Of a DNA stretch of 64,000 nt, positions 48,608 through 56,879 are shown one piece after another. Within the stretch, counting starts at the first letter, position 1. Every line of letters begins with the position of its first letter. The notes beneath the pieces were generated by a model. The model saw only the letters and a program-made list of their open reading frames with translations. It had not been told where the DNA came from and did not search any database. Made by a program: the position numbers and the translations under genes. The stretch comes from an uncultured Lachnospiraceae bacterium. GTDB lineage: Bacteria; Bacillota; Clostridia; Lachnospirales; Lachnospiraceae. The DNA lies in the NCBI GenBank assembly GCA_944380065.1, contig CALWGM010000054.1:1-64000 (forward strand), given 5' to 3'.

Positions 48608-50230
48608 TCACGGTTCACAGGTTTTGCCGCAGCGCGCCGGGGTCTTTTTCACCACCCGGATCCGCTCCCCGGACAAATCCTGCATTCCCTGCACCTGCAG
48701 GCCGCGTTCCCTGCAGTCTGTAATACACCGGATCACCGCCTCCGTCACCACTTCCCCGGGCGCAAGGACGGGAATTCCCGGCGGATAGAGGTAAATAAAC
48801 TCTGCGGAAATACATCCTGCCGCCTCCGCAAGACGGCGCTCCTCCGTCTCTGCATCCATCGCTTCCCACAGCTCCATATATTTTTCTCTGGGGCAGTACA
48901 GTTCCAGCGGCGTTGGCAGCACATCTGCGCTCCCATCTCCCGCTTTCTGATCCTGATCCCGTCCAGTCTGCCGGCGCCATGCCGTTTCCTCCGGATGATC
49001 TGCCCCGTCGGATACTTCCGCGTCGATCTCCTGCAGGGCTTTCTGCAGCCGCATAAATCCCTCCTCCGTATCCATCAGGGAAGTCAGGGCTGTCACATAG
49101 TGCCCGGAAGCCATCTCCATCTGCAGATGATATCGTTCCAGCAGACAGTCATACAGCTGCTGCCCGTCCACCCCTGCGCGCCGGGCGGAAATCAGGATCT
49201 TGGAATTGTCCTTCGCCCAGATTCCCGGGTCTGTCCCCCGCCCTGCGCGTGAGGCCGGGAACCAGGGACAGACCTGCACATACCGCAGCCCGCGGCAGCT
49301 TTCATAAAAATGCCGCAGACGCATCTCATATTTCCCCAGCAGGCTCTCCCGCCGGCTTTCCGGATCTGCATACCGCTCCATATCCTGCCGCAGCATACGC
49401 ACACACCGGTCCATCCCCGCCATGAAAATATAGGAAGGCGAACTGGACTGAAAAATTCCCAGATACCGTTTTACCCGTTCCCGGTCAAAACGGTACTGTA
49501 TCCACTCCCGGTCAGACACCTCCCCGGCCCGCGCCGCTTCCGTCTTCGCAAGATGCAGCGCCGCAGTCTGTGTGTAGGAGGGCAGCGTCTTGTGCAGGCT
49601 CTCTATGCAGAGATCCGCCCCCAGCCGCACCGCTTTTTCCGGAAATCCGCCAGAAAAACCGAAATGTGCGCCGTGGGCTTCATCCACGATCAGCGGAATC
49701 CCCTTTTCATGAACCAGTCTGGCAATGGCTGCAATATCCGAAACAATACCGTCATACGTGGGCGAAGTGATCACCACCGCCGCCGTATCCGGAAACTGCC
49801 GCAGCCTTTCTTTCACCTGCCCCGGCAGAACGCTCCCCTGAATCCCAAAATCCGTGGCTTCCGGATACAGGTATTCCACCCGCAGCTCCATCAGATACGC
49901 CGCGTGATAAACCGCCTTATGGCAGTTGCGCCCCACCAGGATACGGTCACCCTTTTTCACACAGCCGCAGATCGCCGCCAGCAGGCCGCAGGTGCTCCCG
50001 TTCACCAGATAAAAGCTCTCGTCCGCCCCCGCCAGTCCTGCCAGCCGCTCCTGCCCTTCTTTGATGATCCCCTCCGCATGGTGGAGGTTGTCAAATCCGT
50101 CAATCTCTGTAATGTCAATCTCTTCCGGGCGCCAGTCCCCCAGCCGCTGCCGCTTGTGCCCCGGCATATGGAAAGGATAGATATCTGACGCCGCATATGC
50201 TGTTAATTTCTGATCCAGATCATGTCCCAT
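48608..50230 (-). CDS. Orn/Lys/Arg decarboxylase family PLP enzyme
   Basis: 540 residues from the ATG at 50230; a long upstream frame is antisense to the LysR gene and rejected. The N-terminus YPFHMPGHKRQRLGDW and EIDITEIDGFDNLHHAEGII are signature phrases of this family; LIVDEAHGAHFGFSGGFPEK precedes the PLP-binding lysine in ESLHKTLPSYTQTA. It probably decarboxylates arginine or lysine for polyamine synthesis (SpeA/Cad type). A basic, poorly conserved insert lies at about residues 420-450. It is the first gene of the operon that continues into the kinase, holB, ricT, trmN6 and rsmI. Confidence 0.95.
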   Translation of the reverse strand: MGHDLDQKLTAYAASDIYPFHMPGHKRQRLGDWRPEEIDITEIDGFDNLHHAEGIIKEGQERLAGLAGADESFYLVNGSTCGLLAAICGCVKKGDRILVGRNCHKAVYHAAYLMELRVEYLYPEATDFGIQGSVLPGQVKERLRQFPDTAAVVITSPTYDGIVSDIAAIARLVHEKGIPLIVDEAHGAHFGFSGGFPEKAVRLGADLCIESLHKTLPSYTQTAALHLAKTEAARAGEVSDREWIQYRFDRERVKRYLGIFQSSSPSYIFMAGMDRCVRMLRQDMERYADPESRRESLLGKYEMRLRHFYESCRGLRYVQVCPWFPASRAGRGTDPGIWAKDNSKILISARRAGVDGQQLYDCLLERYHLQMEMASGHYVTALTSLMDTEEGFMRLQKALQEIDAEVSDGADHPEETAWRRQTGRDQDQKAGDGSADVLPTPLELYCPREKYMELWEAMDAETEERRLAEAAGCISAEFIYLYPPGIPVLAPGEVVTEAVIRCITDCRERGLQVQGMQDLSGERIRVVKKTPARCGKTCEP

Positions 50231-50249
50231 GTCCGCATCCCTCCCCAAA

Positions 50250-51194
50250 TCAGCCAAACTCCTGTTCCTTCTCATTGCCCCCGGCCGCCGCACTGCCCTC
50301 CTGCCGCCGGCAATGCTGTTCCAGCATCTCCATAAAAAGCGCAATGGCCGGATTGTAATTGCTTTTATGCCAGGCCATCGCCACATCATGTCCCCGCGCT
50401 TCCTCCATCTGGATCTCCCGCAGCACCACATGGGCGTTCTGCTTTTCGATGGTCCGGTTGGAGGTGATCGCCACCGCATTTCCGGTCTGCACCCAGAGAA
50501 GCACATCCTCCATTTTATGGACAAACAGAATGTCCGGATGGATCCCGCCCTTTTCCAGCAGATTCACAATAAACCGGTGCCCCTCCTCGCTGGCGCTCTC
50601 CTCTAACTGGACAAACCGTTCCCCCGCCAGGTCTGCCAGGCACAGATCTTCTTTCTGTGCCAGGGGGTGCCCCGCCGGAAGCATGATACAGGAGGTAAAT
50701 TTCTGTACATTGGAAACTACCAGCTCCGCCCGGTCAAACAGGGAAAAGCCATAGGTCAGCACCAGATCCAGGCTGCCGTCATACAGCTTCTGGGGCAGCT
50801 CCCCAAGCGGATACCGCTCCAGCGCCAGCGCTACCTTCGGGTATTTTTCCCGAAATTCCCGGATCGCTGCCGGAAACAGTTCAGAAATGTCATAAATATC
50901 TAAAAAACCGATCCGCAGTTTCCCCTCAAATCCCCGGTTCGCCGTCCGGGCGTCATAAACTGCCTGGGTATAATAGTCCAGGATCACATGGAAGCGGTTG
51001 TATAAAAGGCTTCCGCCCGGCGTCAGTTTCAGCTGCTTTCTGTCCCGCAGAAACAGCTGGGTTCCCAGTTCTTCCTCCATCGCCCCGATCTGGCGGCTCA
51101 GAGCCGGCTGCGTGATAAACAGGCGTTTTGCCGCCTCTGTAAAACTCAGGCACTCCGCCACAGTAAGAAAATATTTAATCTGATTGAATGTCAT
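50250..51194 (-). CDS. LysR-family transcriptional regulator
   Basis: 314 residues from the ATG at 51194: the promoter TATAAT at 51251-51256 would start transcription at or after the earlier Met at 51245, so that start is rejected. Winged HTH (MTFNQIKYFLTVAECLSFTE, LFITQPALSRQIGAMEEELG) then the periplasmic-binding-like effector domain (about 90-295). It is divergent from the iron-sulfur flavoprotein gene with 222 bp between, which is the usual arrangement for a LysR regulator and its target. The effector is unknown. Confidence 0.93.
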   Translation of the reverse strand: MTFNQIKYFLTVAECLSFTEAAKRLFITQPALSRQIGAMEEELGTQLFLRDRKQLKLTPGGSLLYNRFHVILDYYTQAVYDARTANRGFEGKLRIGFLDIYDISELFPAAIREFREKYPKVALALERYPLGELPQKLYDGSLDLVLTYGFSLFDRAELVVSNVQKFTSCIMLPAGHPLAQKEDLCLADLAGERFVQLEESASEEGHRFIVNLLEKGGIHPDILFVHKMEDVLLWVQTGNAVAITSNRTIEKQNAHVVLREIQMEEARGHDVAMAWHKSNYNPAIALFMEMLEQHCRRQEGSAAAGGNEKEQEFG

Positions 51195-51250
51195 ATCCCC
51201 GTCTGCCTGTCCGGAAAGCTCCGGAAATTCTCCTTTTTTAATCATCTTAT

Positions 51251-51279
51251 ATTATACCGGTTTCATAACCATCCCGCAA
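51251..51279 (-). promoter_or_regulatory. Promoter of the LysR gene
   Basis: TTGCGG (51274-51279), 17-bp spacer, TATAAT (51251-51256), minus strand. Confidence 0.8.
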
Positions 51280-51320
51280 CCTTCCCATTACAAAAAAGCA
51301 TAAACCCATACTGCGATTGC

Positions 51321-51347
51321 ATAGGTGATTTCCTGTTTACCACTTAT
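51321..51347. promoter_or_regulatory. Candidate LysR operator
   Basis: Imperfect dyad ATAGGTGAT ... ACCACTTAT (7 of 9 arm positions pair, 9-bp spacer) between the divergent promoters, containing the T-N11-A frame of LysR sites. A weak extended -10 (TGTTACACT, 51364-51372) serves the flavoprotein gene. Confidence 0.55.
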
Positions 51348-51416
51348 GTTATTGCCCGATCCATGTTACACTTAAGTCAACAATTTTATGGTATTTATAT
51401 TTCAGGAGGTAACAGC

Positions 51417-52367
51417 ATGAAGGTTTTAGCAATCGTTGCCGGACGTCATAACGGCAACAGCGAGATTCTCGCAAAGGAGGCTCTGCTTGCCTGCCAGGAA
51501 GCCGGCGCAGAGTGTAAACTGATCAACCTGTTTGACTACCACATTGAGATGTGTACCGGATGCGAATCCTGTACCATGCAGATGGGTGAGGTGGCACAGG
51601 GCAAGGGTACCTACAAAGGATGTGTCTTAAAGGACAAGGACGACATGGACAAGATCATCAACGAAGTCCAGTCCAGCGACGGTGTGATCATCGCCGTTCC
51701 GTCCTACGACTTGGGACCCAGCGCCCTCTATCTGAGATATGCGCACCGCGCCCTGGCCTATGAGGTTTCCTTCCGTCTGGCCATCGGCGAACTGAAGAAG
51801 GATCCCCATCTGGTAGGCGGCCTGATCGCAGTGGGCGGTTCCTGCCATGACTGGCAGACCTTTACCTTAGAGGTTTTAGGAGCATCCCTGTTTACCCAGT
51901 CCATCCAGTGTGTGGATCAGATGATGGCGACACGCAACGGCCGTCCCGGCAACGTGCTGCTGAGAGACGAACAGCTGGCAGCGGCGCACAGGATGGGTGA
52001 GAATATTGTCAAGGCGATCAACACCCCGGTAGAAGAGCGGACATGGCTGGGCGACCCGGACTTCGGCGTATGTCCCAGATGCCATTCTTCCCTGATCTAC
52101 CCCGGCGATCCTCACTGGGACGGCATCGAGTTCCCCTTTGAGTGCGCAGTCTGCGGCGCAGGCGGCGACCTGGTAAAGGACGAGGAGACCGGCAAATACA
52201 AATTCGTCTTAGCTCCCAACGGCCTGATCCGCGACCGCAACATCAACAAGGCCCGGGAAGAGCATCTGAACGAGATCATCCAGACCAGGATCGATTTCTT
52301 CCAGAGACAGGGCGAGATCAAGGAGAAATACGATTACTACAAGAAACTGAAATTCCCGGCAATCTAA
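51417..52367 (+). CDS. Flavodoxin-fold NAD(P)H oxidoreductase / iron-sulfur flavoprotein
   Basis: 316 residues from the ATG at 51417 (CAGGAGGTAAC upstream). Flavin-binding N-terminus VLAIVAGRHNGNSEIL, the cysteine motif CTGCESCTMQMG followed by GCVLKDKDDMDKI as in iron-sulfur flavoproteins, and AVPSYDLGPSALYL. The C-terminus (about residues 221-255) carries a zinc- or rubredoxin-like CPRCHSS ... CAVCGAGGD pair. Divergent from a LysR gene. Likely a small electron-transfer reductase; substrate unknown. Confidence 0.88.
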   Translation: MKVLAIVAGRHNGNSEILAKEALLACQEAGAECKLINLFDYHIEMCTGCESCTMQMGEVAQGKGTYKGCVLKDKDDMDKIINEVQSSDGVIIAVPSYDLGPSALYLRYAHRALAYEVSFRLAIGELKKDPHLVGGLIAVGGSCHDWQTFTLEVLGASLFTQSIQCVDQMMATRNGRPGNVLLRDEQLAAAHRMGENIVKAINTPVEERTWLGDPDFGVCPRCHSSLIYPGDPHWDGIEFPFECAVCGAGGDLVKDEETGKYKFVLAPNGLIRDRNINKAREEHLNEIIQTRIDFFQRQGEIKEKYDYYKKLKFPAI

Positions 52368-52403
52368 ATCCGGAAGGAAACAGCGTTTTTTTCTCTTATA
52401 TTC

Positions 52404-52440
52404 AAAAAGGATCGGACACACCTGATGCCCGATCCTTTTT
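52404..52440. terminator. Bidirectional terminator between the flavoprotein and D,D-carboxypeptidase genes
   Basis: AAAAAGGATCGG pairs with CCGATCCTTTTT; A- and T-runs on either side serve both converging genes. Confidence 0.9.
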
Positions 52441-53877
52441 TCAGCGCCGTCTGCGGCGTTTTCTCCATTTTCTGTTTTCTTTGATCACCTTATATTTCCC
52501 GTTCCGCCTGCGTTTCTTGCGGATCATCCGCCGGATATTGTTATACAGGAACCACAGGACAAAGGCTGCTGCGATGACAATCACAACGATCAGCAGAATC
52601 TTTTTTACCAGCCCCCTGCCATGCCGCTGTTTGGTCTCCGAAGCCCCGCTGTCCCCGGAGTCACTGTCGGCCTCCGTCTCCTCTTCCGCGCTGCCCTGGC
52701 TGACGGATGAGCCGTCTGTTTTGCCGAAATCATACGTCATACCATTGGCTCCTGTGGTGAGCACATCCGCCGTCCCCACCTGCTTTCCGCCATAGGAATA
52801 AATCAGTGTGCCGGCCACAGATCCGGAAGCCCGGTCATAAGACACGGCCGTCTCTGTATCCTGGAAGGCTGCATTTACGGGAAGGATGATCTCCGCCTGC
52901 GGATCCAGTTCCGCAAATGGTTCTGCCTGGCCGAACAGGGAAGTACCGGCCTGATCCGCGCCTGCATAGCGCGTTTCGTTCTGCGCTACATTGTACATCC
53001 TGTAATTGGAAAAACAATAATCAAACAGTGCCGTCGTATCCTGATAATGGGTGCTCTGGGAGCGCATCACCACACAGATCAGGAGCATCCCGTCCCGCTC
53101 GGCAAAGGTCACCAGCGTACTGCCCGCCGCATCGGTATAACCGGTCTTGCCGCCGATACAGGAATCATACAGATACCGGTTGCCTTTGTAGGCGCTGATC
53201 ATCTGATGATGGTTATTTAAAGGTGTCTCTGTGGCATGCTTATTGGTGGGCGGGATCGTATATTTCACCGTCCCGGTGATCTTGCGGAACGTACTGTTCT
53301 GTATCGCCGCCCTGGAAATCAGCGCCATGTCCCGGCAGGTCGTCACATGGGAGGTATCCGGCAGACCGTTGGGGTTGTTAAAATGGGTGTTGGTACACCC
53401 TAATTCCTGCGCTTTCGCGTTCATCATATCCACAAACGCCTGGCAGTCTCCGCCGCCCACATGCTCACCGATCGCCCAAGCGCACTCGTTCGCCGACTCC
53501 AGCATCATACCGTACAGACACTGCTCCATGGTCATCTGTTCATCCAGATCCCGGGCAATGTGGGAGGTATCTCCTTCATTCTCATATACCGCCGTGGCGG
53601 AAAATGTCACAATATCGTCCAGGGCGCTGTTTTCCAGAGCCACCAGGGCGGTCATAATCTTGGTGATACTGGCGGGATAACTGACCTCGTCCGCATTTTT
53701 CTCATAAAGGACAGTCCCTGTATTCGCCTCCATAACGATCGCGCAGGGCGAGGAAACCTGCGGCCCTGTCGGCCAGGAAACCGCCTCTTCTGCCGAGGCC
53801 GGCACAGCCCCTGCCAGGCCCAGCGCCGTACACGCCGCCAGCAGCAGCGCCCCCGCCTTTTTCCATAACTTCTTCAT
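52441..53877 (-). CDS. D-alanyl-D-alanine carboxypeptidase (DacF/PBP5-like)
   Basis: 478 residues. Signal peptide (about 1-30), SxxK motif in ASITKIM (S70, K73), SxN motif ESANECA (S128, N130), and KTG in GGKTGYTDAAG (244-246). After the peptidase domain, a Glu/Asp/Ser-rich spacer (about 395-420) precedes one C-terminal membrane helix (about 430-450) and a basic tail. It removes the terminal D-Ala of the stem peptide, which limits 4-3 crosslinking and offers tetrapeptides to L,D-transpeptidases such as that at 6.5 kb. Confidence 0.96.
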   Translation of the reverse strand: MKKLWKKAGALLLAACTALGLAGAVPASAEEAVSWPTGPQVSSPCAIVMEANTGTVLYEKNADEVSYPASITKIMTALVALENSALDDIVTFSATAVYENEGDTSHIARDLDEQMTMEQCLYGMMLESANECAWAIGEHVGGGDCQAFVDMMNAKAQELGCTNTHFNNPNGLPDTSHVTTCRDMALISRAAIQNSTFRKITGTVKYTIPPTNKHATETPLNNHHQMISAYKGNRYLYDSCIGGKTGYTDAAGSTLVTFAERDGMLLICVVMRSQSTHYQDTTALFDYCFSNYRMYNVAQNETRYAGADQAGTSLFGQAEPFAELDPQAEIILPVNAAFQDTETAVSYDRASGSVAGTLIYSYGGKQVGTADVLTTGANGMTYDFGKTDGSSVSQGSAEEETEADSDSGDSGASETKQRHGRGLVKKILLIVVIVIAAAFVLWFLYNNIRRMIRKKRRRNGKYKVIKENRKWRKRRRRR

Positions 53878-53933
53878 AATCTTCTCCTGTTCTGATTTAC
53901 ATGTTTTCAGGCCCCTTTAGTATGCCATAGAAT

Positions 53934-53975
53934 AGAAAATTCGTCAAAACATTTATCTGTTTTGACGAATTTTCT
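53934..53975 (-). terminator. Terminator of the P-type ATPase gene
   Basis: A perfect 18-bp inverted repeat (arms AGAAAATTCGTCAAAACA and its complement) with a 6-nt loop, 24 bp after the stop codon. Confidence 0.8.
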
Positions 53976-53998
53976 GTTATTTATAAAGTTTCTGTCAT

Positions 53999-56614
53999 TT
54001 ACTTCTGTTTTCTGCGGTGCAGAATAGCCTTAATCGCCTGGATGATAAACAGGTTGGCCACAGCCAGCACAAAGATCATCAGCAGCTTGAACCAGTCAAG
54101 AGGCACCACCTGGAATACGGACTGCAGGGGCGGAATCAGCAGAACCGCGCACAGCAGCAGCAGACCGATGAAAAATGCGCCGATCAGGTATTTATTATCA
54201 AAGAACCGCTTTTTAAAGATTACCGGCACAGCAGCCTTGCTGTTGAATCCATGCACCAGTCTGGACAGACACAGGGTCGCAAACGCCATGGTCCTTGCAC
54301 AGGCTTCGCTCTCGGTCAGTCCGATGTGGTACGCGATCATGGTCATGGCTCCGATCACGATACCCTGGATCAGGATCGTCTTTACAAAGGTTCCCGTCAG
54401 GATGGATTCGCTCTTCGGTCTCGGTTTTTCCTCCATCACCTCGTGGGAATGGGGCTCCAGTCCCAGTGCGATAGCCGGAAGGCTGTCTGTCAGCAGGTTG
54501 ATAAACAGCAGGTGCACGGCCGCAAACGGTGTGGAAAAGCCCACGATGCAGGCGTACAGTACCGCTAAAATACCGGCCATGTTTCCGGAAAGCAGGAACT
54601 GGATGGATTTCTTAATATTCGCGTATACGTTCCGTCCGTTCTCCACAGCCTTCACAATGGAAGCGAAATTATCGTCCGTCAGGATCATGGAGGCAGCGTC
54701 CTTCGCCACATCGCTTCCGGTGATCCCCATGGCCACGCCCACGTCCGCCTGCTTCAGGGCCGGGGCGTCATTGACGCCGTCACCGGTCATGGAAACGATA
54801 TTGCCTTTCTTCTGCCATGCGCGCACGATACGGATCTTATGCTCCGGGGAAACTCTGGCGTATACCGCCACATCCTCCACAAAACCTTCCAGCTGCTCAT
54901 CGGTAAGCGCTTCCAGTTCCGCGCCTTCTACCACCCTGCGGTCATCCGTCAGGATACCGATCTTGCGGGCGATGGCCGCCGCCGTCACCTTGTGGTCTCC
55001 GGTGATCATCACCGGACGGATGCCTGCGCTGATACAGGTCGCCACCGCGTCTGCGGATTCCACCCTCGGCGGATCCATCATCGCTGCCAGACCAATGAAG
55101 ATCAGATCCTTTTCATCCTCTGTTGTAATCCCGCAGTCGTCCACCGGCTTATAGGCGAACGCCAGTACGCGGAGTCCCTGCTCAGAAAAATGAAGGGTTT
55201 CCTCCTGGATCCGCTGACGGAACTCATCCGCCACCGGGACGATCCCCTCCGGGGTCTCCACATAGGCTACCCGGTCGATCATCACATCTTCCGCACCCTT
55301 GGTAATACAGATCTGCTGTCCTTTATAATTGTTTACTGTGGACATCAGTTTCCGGTCAGAATCAAAGGGCACCTCACCCAGACGGGGATACAGATTTCTC
55401 GTATCCGCCGGGTTCCTTCCAAAATCACTGCTCAAATGTACCAGCGCGATCTCTGTGGGGTCGCCGATCACCGTCTCGCCCTCTTCGATGGCGTCAGAAC
55501 AGAGCACGCCGAAATCAATCAGCTTTTCCGCTGTGGTTCCGGACACATCCGGGAAGCTGCTGCTGCAGTCCGTCACCTGGCCGTCACAGAAATACTGCAT
55601 GACGGTCATCTTGTTCTGAGTCAGGGTACCCGTCTTATCAGAGCAGATCACGGAAACGCTTCCCAGGCCTTCCACAGCCTGCAGTTTGCGGATAATGACA
55701 TGCTCTTTCACCATCTTCTTGGTTCCGAATGCCAGCACGATAGTCACGATGGAGCTCAATGCCTCCGGAATGGCAGCCACTGCCAATGCGATGGCAAACA
55801 GGAACGCGGACATGATCTCCTCGCCCCGGAGCACGCTCAGCAGGAATACCACCGCACAGATAATCATAATCAGCAGGGACAGCTTCTTACCAAACTGATC
55901 CAGGGATACCTGCAGGGGCGTTTTGGACTCTGAGGTATTTTTCATCAGCTGCGCGATCTTTCCCACTTCCGTATGCATTCCTGTACCGGATACGACAAAA
56001 GCGCCCCGGCCATAAGTCACATAGCTTCCGGAAAAGACCATATTTTTGCGGTCGCCCAGCGGCGCCTCCCCTTCGATGGGAACATCCTCTTTTTCCACGC
56101 TCAGGCTCTCTCCGGTCAGCGCGCTCTCATTGATCTTCATTCCGGCGTTTTCAATGATCCGGCCGTCGGCGCAGATATAATCGCCGGCCTCCAGCATCAC
56201 GATATCCCCGGGCACCACTTCCCTGGAGGGAATCACCAGATTCTTCCCATCCCGGATCACCTTCGCGTTCGGCGCCGACAGCTGCTTTAAGCTTTCCAGG
56301 GACTGGTCCGCCTTCACCTGCTGAACCGTTCCCAGGATCGCGTTCATCGCCAGAACCACAAGAATAACAACCATGCTCTCGATATCTCCCAGCGCCGCTG
56401 ATATAATCGCCGCCACGATCAGAATCATTACCAGAAAATCTTTCCACTGTTCCGCAAAAATCCGCAGAACACTTTTCTTTCCGGTCTCTGCCAGCTCGTT
56501 AAATCCATATTTCTGCTGGCGTTCCCGGATCTCGGCATCCGTCAGGCCGTCTGCCCGGCTGTCCAGCTGCTTTAACGCGTCCTGTCCGGAAATCTGATAG
56601 AGTTCATTTTTCAT
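53999..56614 (-). CDS. P-type cation ATPase (P2A type), probably Mn2+ and/or Ca2+ export
   Basis: 871 residues with the P2A layout: N-terminal cation ATPase domain, TGES (167-170), PEAL in TM4 (E284 the ion-binding position), DKTGTLTQNKM with D326 phosphorylated, MITGDHKVTAAAIA, MTGDGVNDAPALKQADVG and NLLTDSLPAIALGL in TM6. Annotation tools would say calcium-transporting. The transcript leader, however, is a yybP-ykoY manganese riboswitch (56729-56830), so manganese export is strongly suggested, as for L. lactis YoaB. The ion choice rests on the leader, not on residues I can prove. Confidence 0.93.
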   Translation of the reverse strand: MKNELYQISGQDALKQLDSRADGLTDAEIRERQQKYGFNELAETGKKSVLRIFAEQWKDFLVMILIVAAIISAALGDIESMVVILVVLAMNAILGTVQQVKADQSLESLKQLSAPNAKVIRDGKNLVIPSREVVPGDIVMLEAGDYICADGRIIENAGMKINESALTGESLSVEKEDVPIEGEAPLGDRKNMVFSGSYVTYGRGAFVVSGTGMHTEVGKIAQLMKNTSESKTPLQVSLDQFGKKLSLLIMIICAVVFLLSVLRGEEIMSAFLFAIALAVAAIPEALSSIVTIVLAFGTKKMVKEHVIIRKLQAVEGLGSVSVICSDKTGTLTQNKMTVMQYFCDGQVTDCSSSFPDVSGTTAEKLIDFGVLCSDAIEEGETVIGDPTEIALVHLSSDFGRNPADTRNLYPRLGEVPFDSDRKLMSTVNNYKGQQICITKGAEDVMIDRVAYVETPEGIVPVADEFRQRIQEETLHFSEQGLRVLAFAYKPVDDCGITTEDEKDLIFIGLAAMMDPPRVESADAVATCISAGIRPVMITGDHKVTAAAIARKIGILTDDRRVVEGAELEALTDEQLEGFVEDVAVYARVSPEHKIRIVRAWQKKGNIVSMTGDGVNDAPALKQADVGVAMGITGSDVAKDAASMILTDDNFASIVKAVENGRNVYANIKKSIQFLLSGNMAGILAVLYACIVGFSTPFAAVHLLFINLLTDSLPAIALGLEPHSHEVMEEKPRPKSESILTGTFVKTILIQGIVIGAMTMIAYHIGLTESEACARTMAFATLCLSRLVHGFNSKAAVPVIFKKRFFDNKYLIGAFFIGLLLLCAVLLIPPLQSVFQVVPLDWFKLLMIFVLAVANLFIIQAIKAILHRRKQK

Positions 56615-56686
56615 CGAACATTTCCTCCTTTGACAATAGTCTTACCAAAATTGTTTCTTTCCGTGCCGTTTTCCGGAATTTCGCAA

Positions 56687-56745
56687 AAGAAAAAGAAGCG
56701 ACCTCCCTCTGCTGCACTGAAATCACAACAAAAGTCTCGCTTCTT
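56687..56745 (-). terminator. Riboswitch expression-platform terminator
   Basis: On the minus strand AAGAAGCGA pairs with TCGCTTCTT, followed by TTTCTTTT. The 5' arm immediately abuts the last aptamer strand (GAGACTTTTG), so the two structures can compete. Confidence 0.75.
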
Positions 56746-56830
56746 CGTTACGCTCCGGATCATCCTGTTACAGATCATCGTACTGACGGATCACGCAAAC
56801 ATGGTCTCCCATGCAAACTACTCCCTTTTG
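56729..56830 (-). promoter_or_regulatory. yybP-ykoY (manganese) riboswitch aptamer
   Basis: About 102 nt read on the minus strand. It begins CAAAAGGGAGTAG and ends GCGAGACTTTTG: P1 pairs CAAAAG with CTTTTG. Between are the typical hairpin TGGGAGACCA and the loop-type segments ATCCGTCA and ATCCGGAG. These match the consensus AAAGGGGAGUAG ... CGUCA ... CCGG ... AGACCUUU of the yybP-ykoY family (Rfam RF00080), which binds Mn2+ and usually switches on efflux genes. Confidence 0.85.
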
Positions 56831-56839
56831 ATAAATCCT

Positions 56840-56869
56840 ACAATACCAAAATCCATCCGGGTCTGTCAA
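56840..56869 (-). promoter_or_regulatory. Promoter of the riboswitch-ATPase transcript
   Basis: TTGACA (56864-56869), 18-bp spacer, TATTGT (56840-56845), minus strand; the transcript would begin right before the aptamer. Confidence 0.8.
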
Positions 56870-56879
56870 CAGGAAATTT

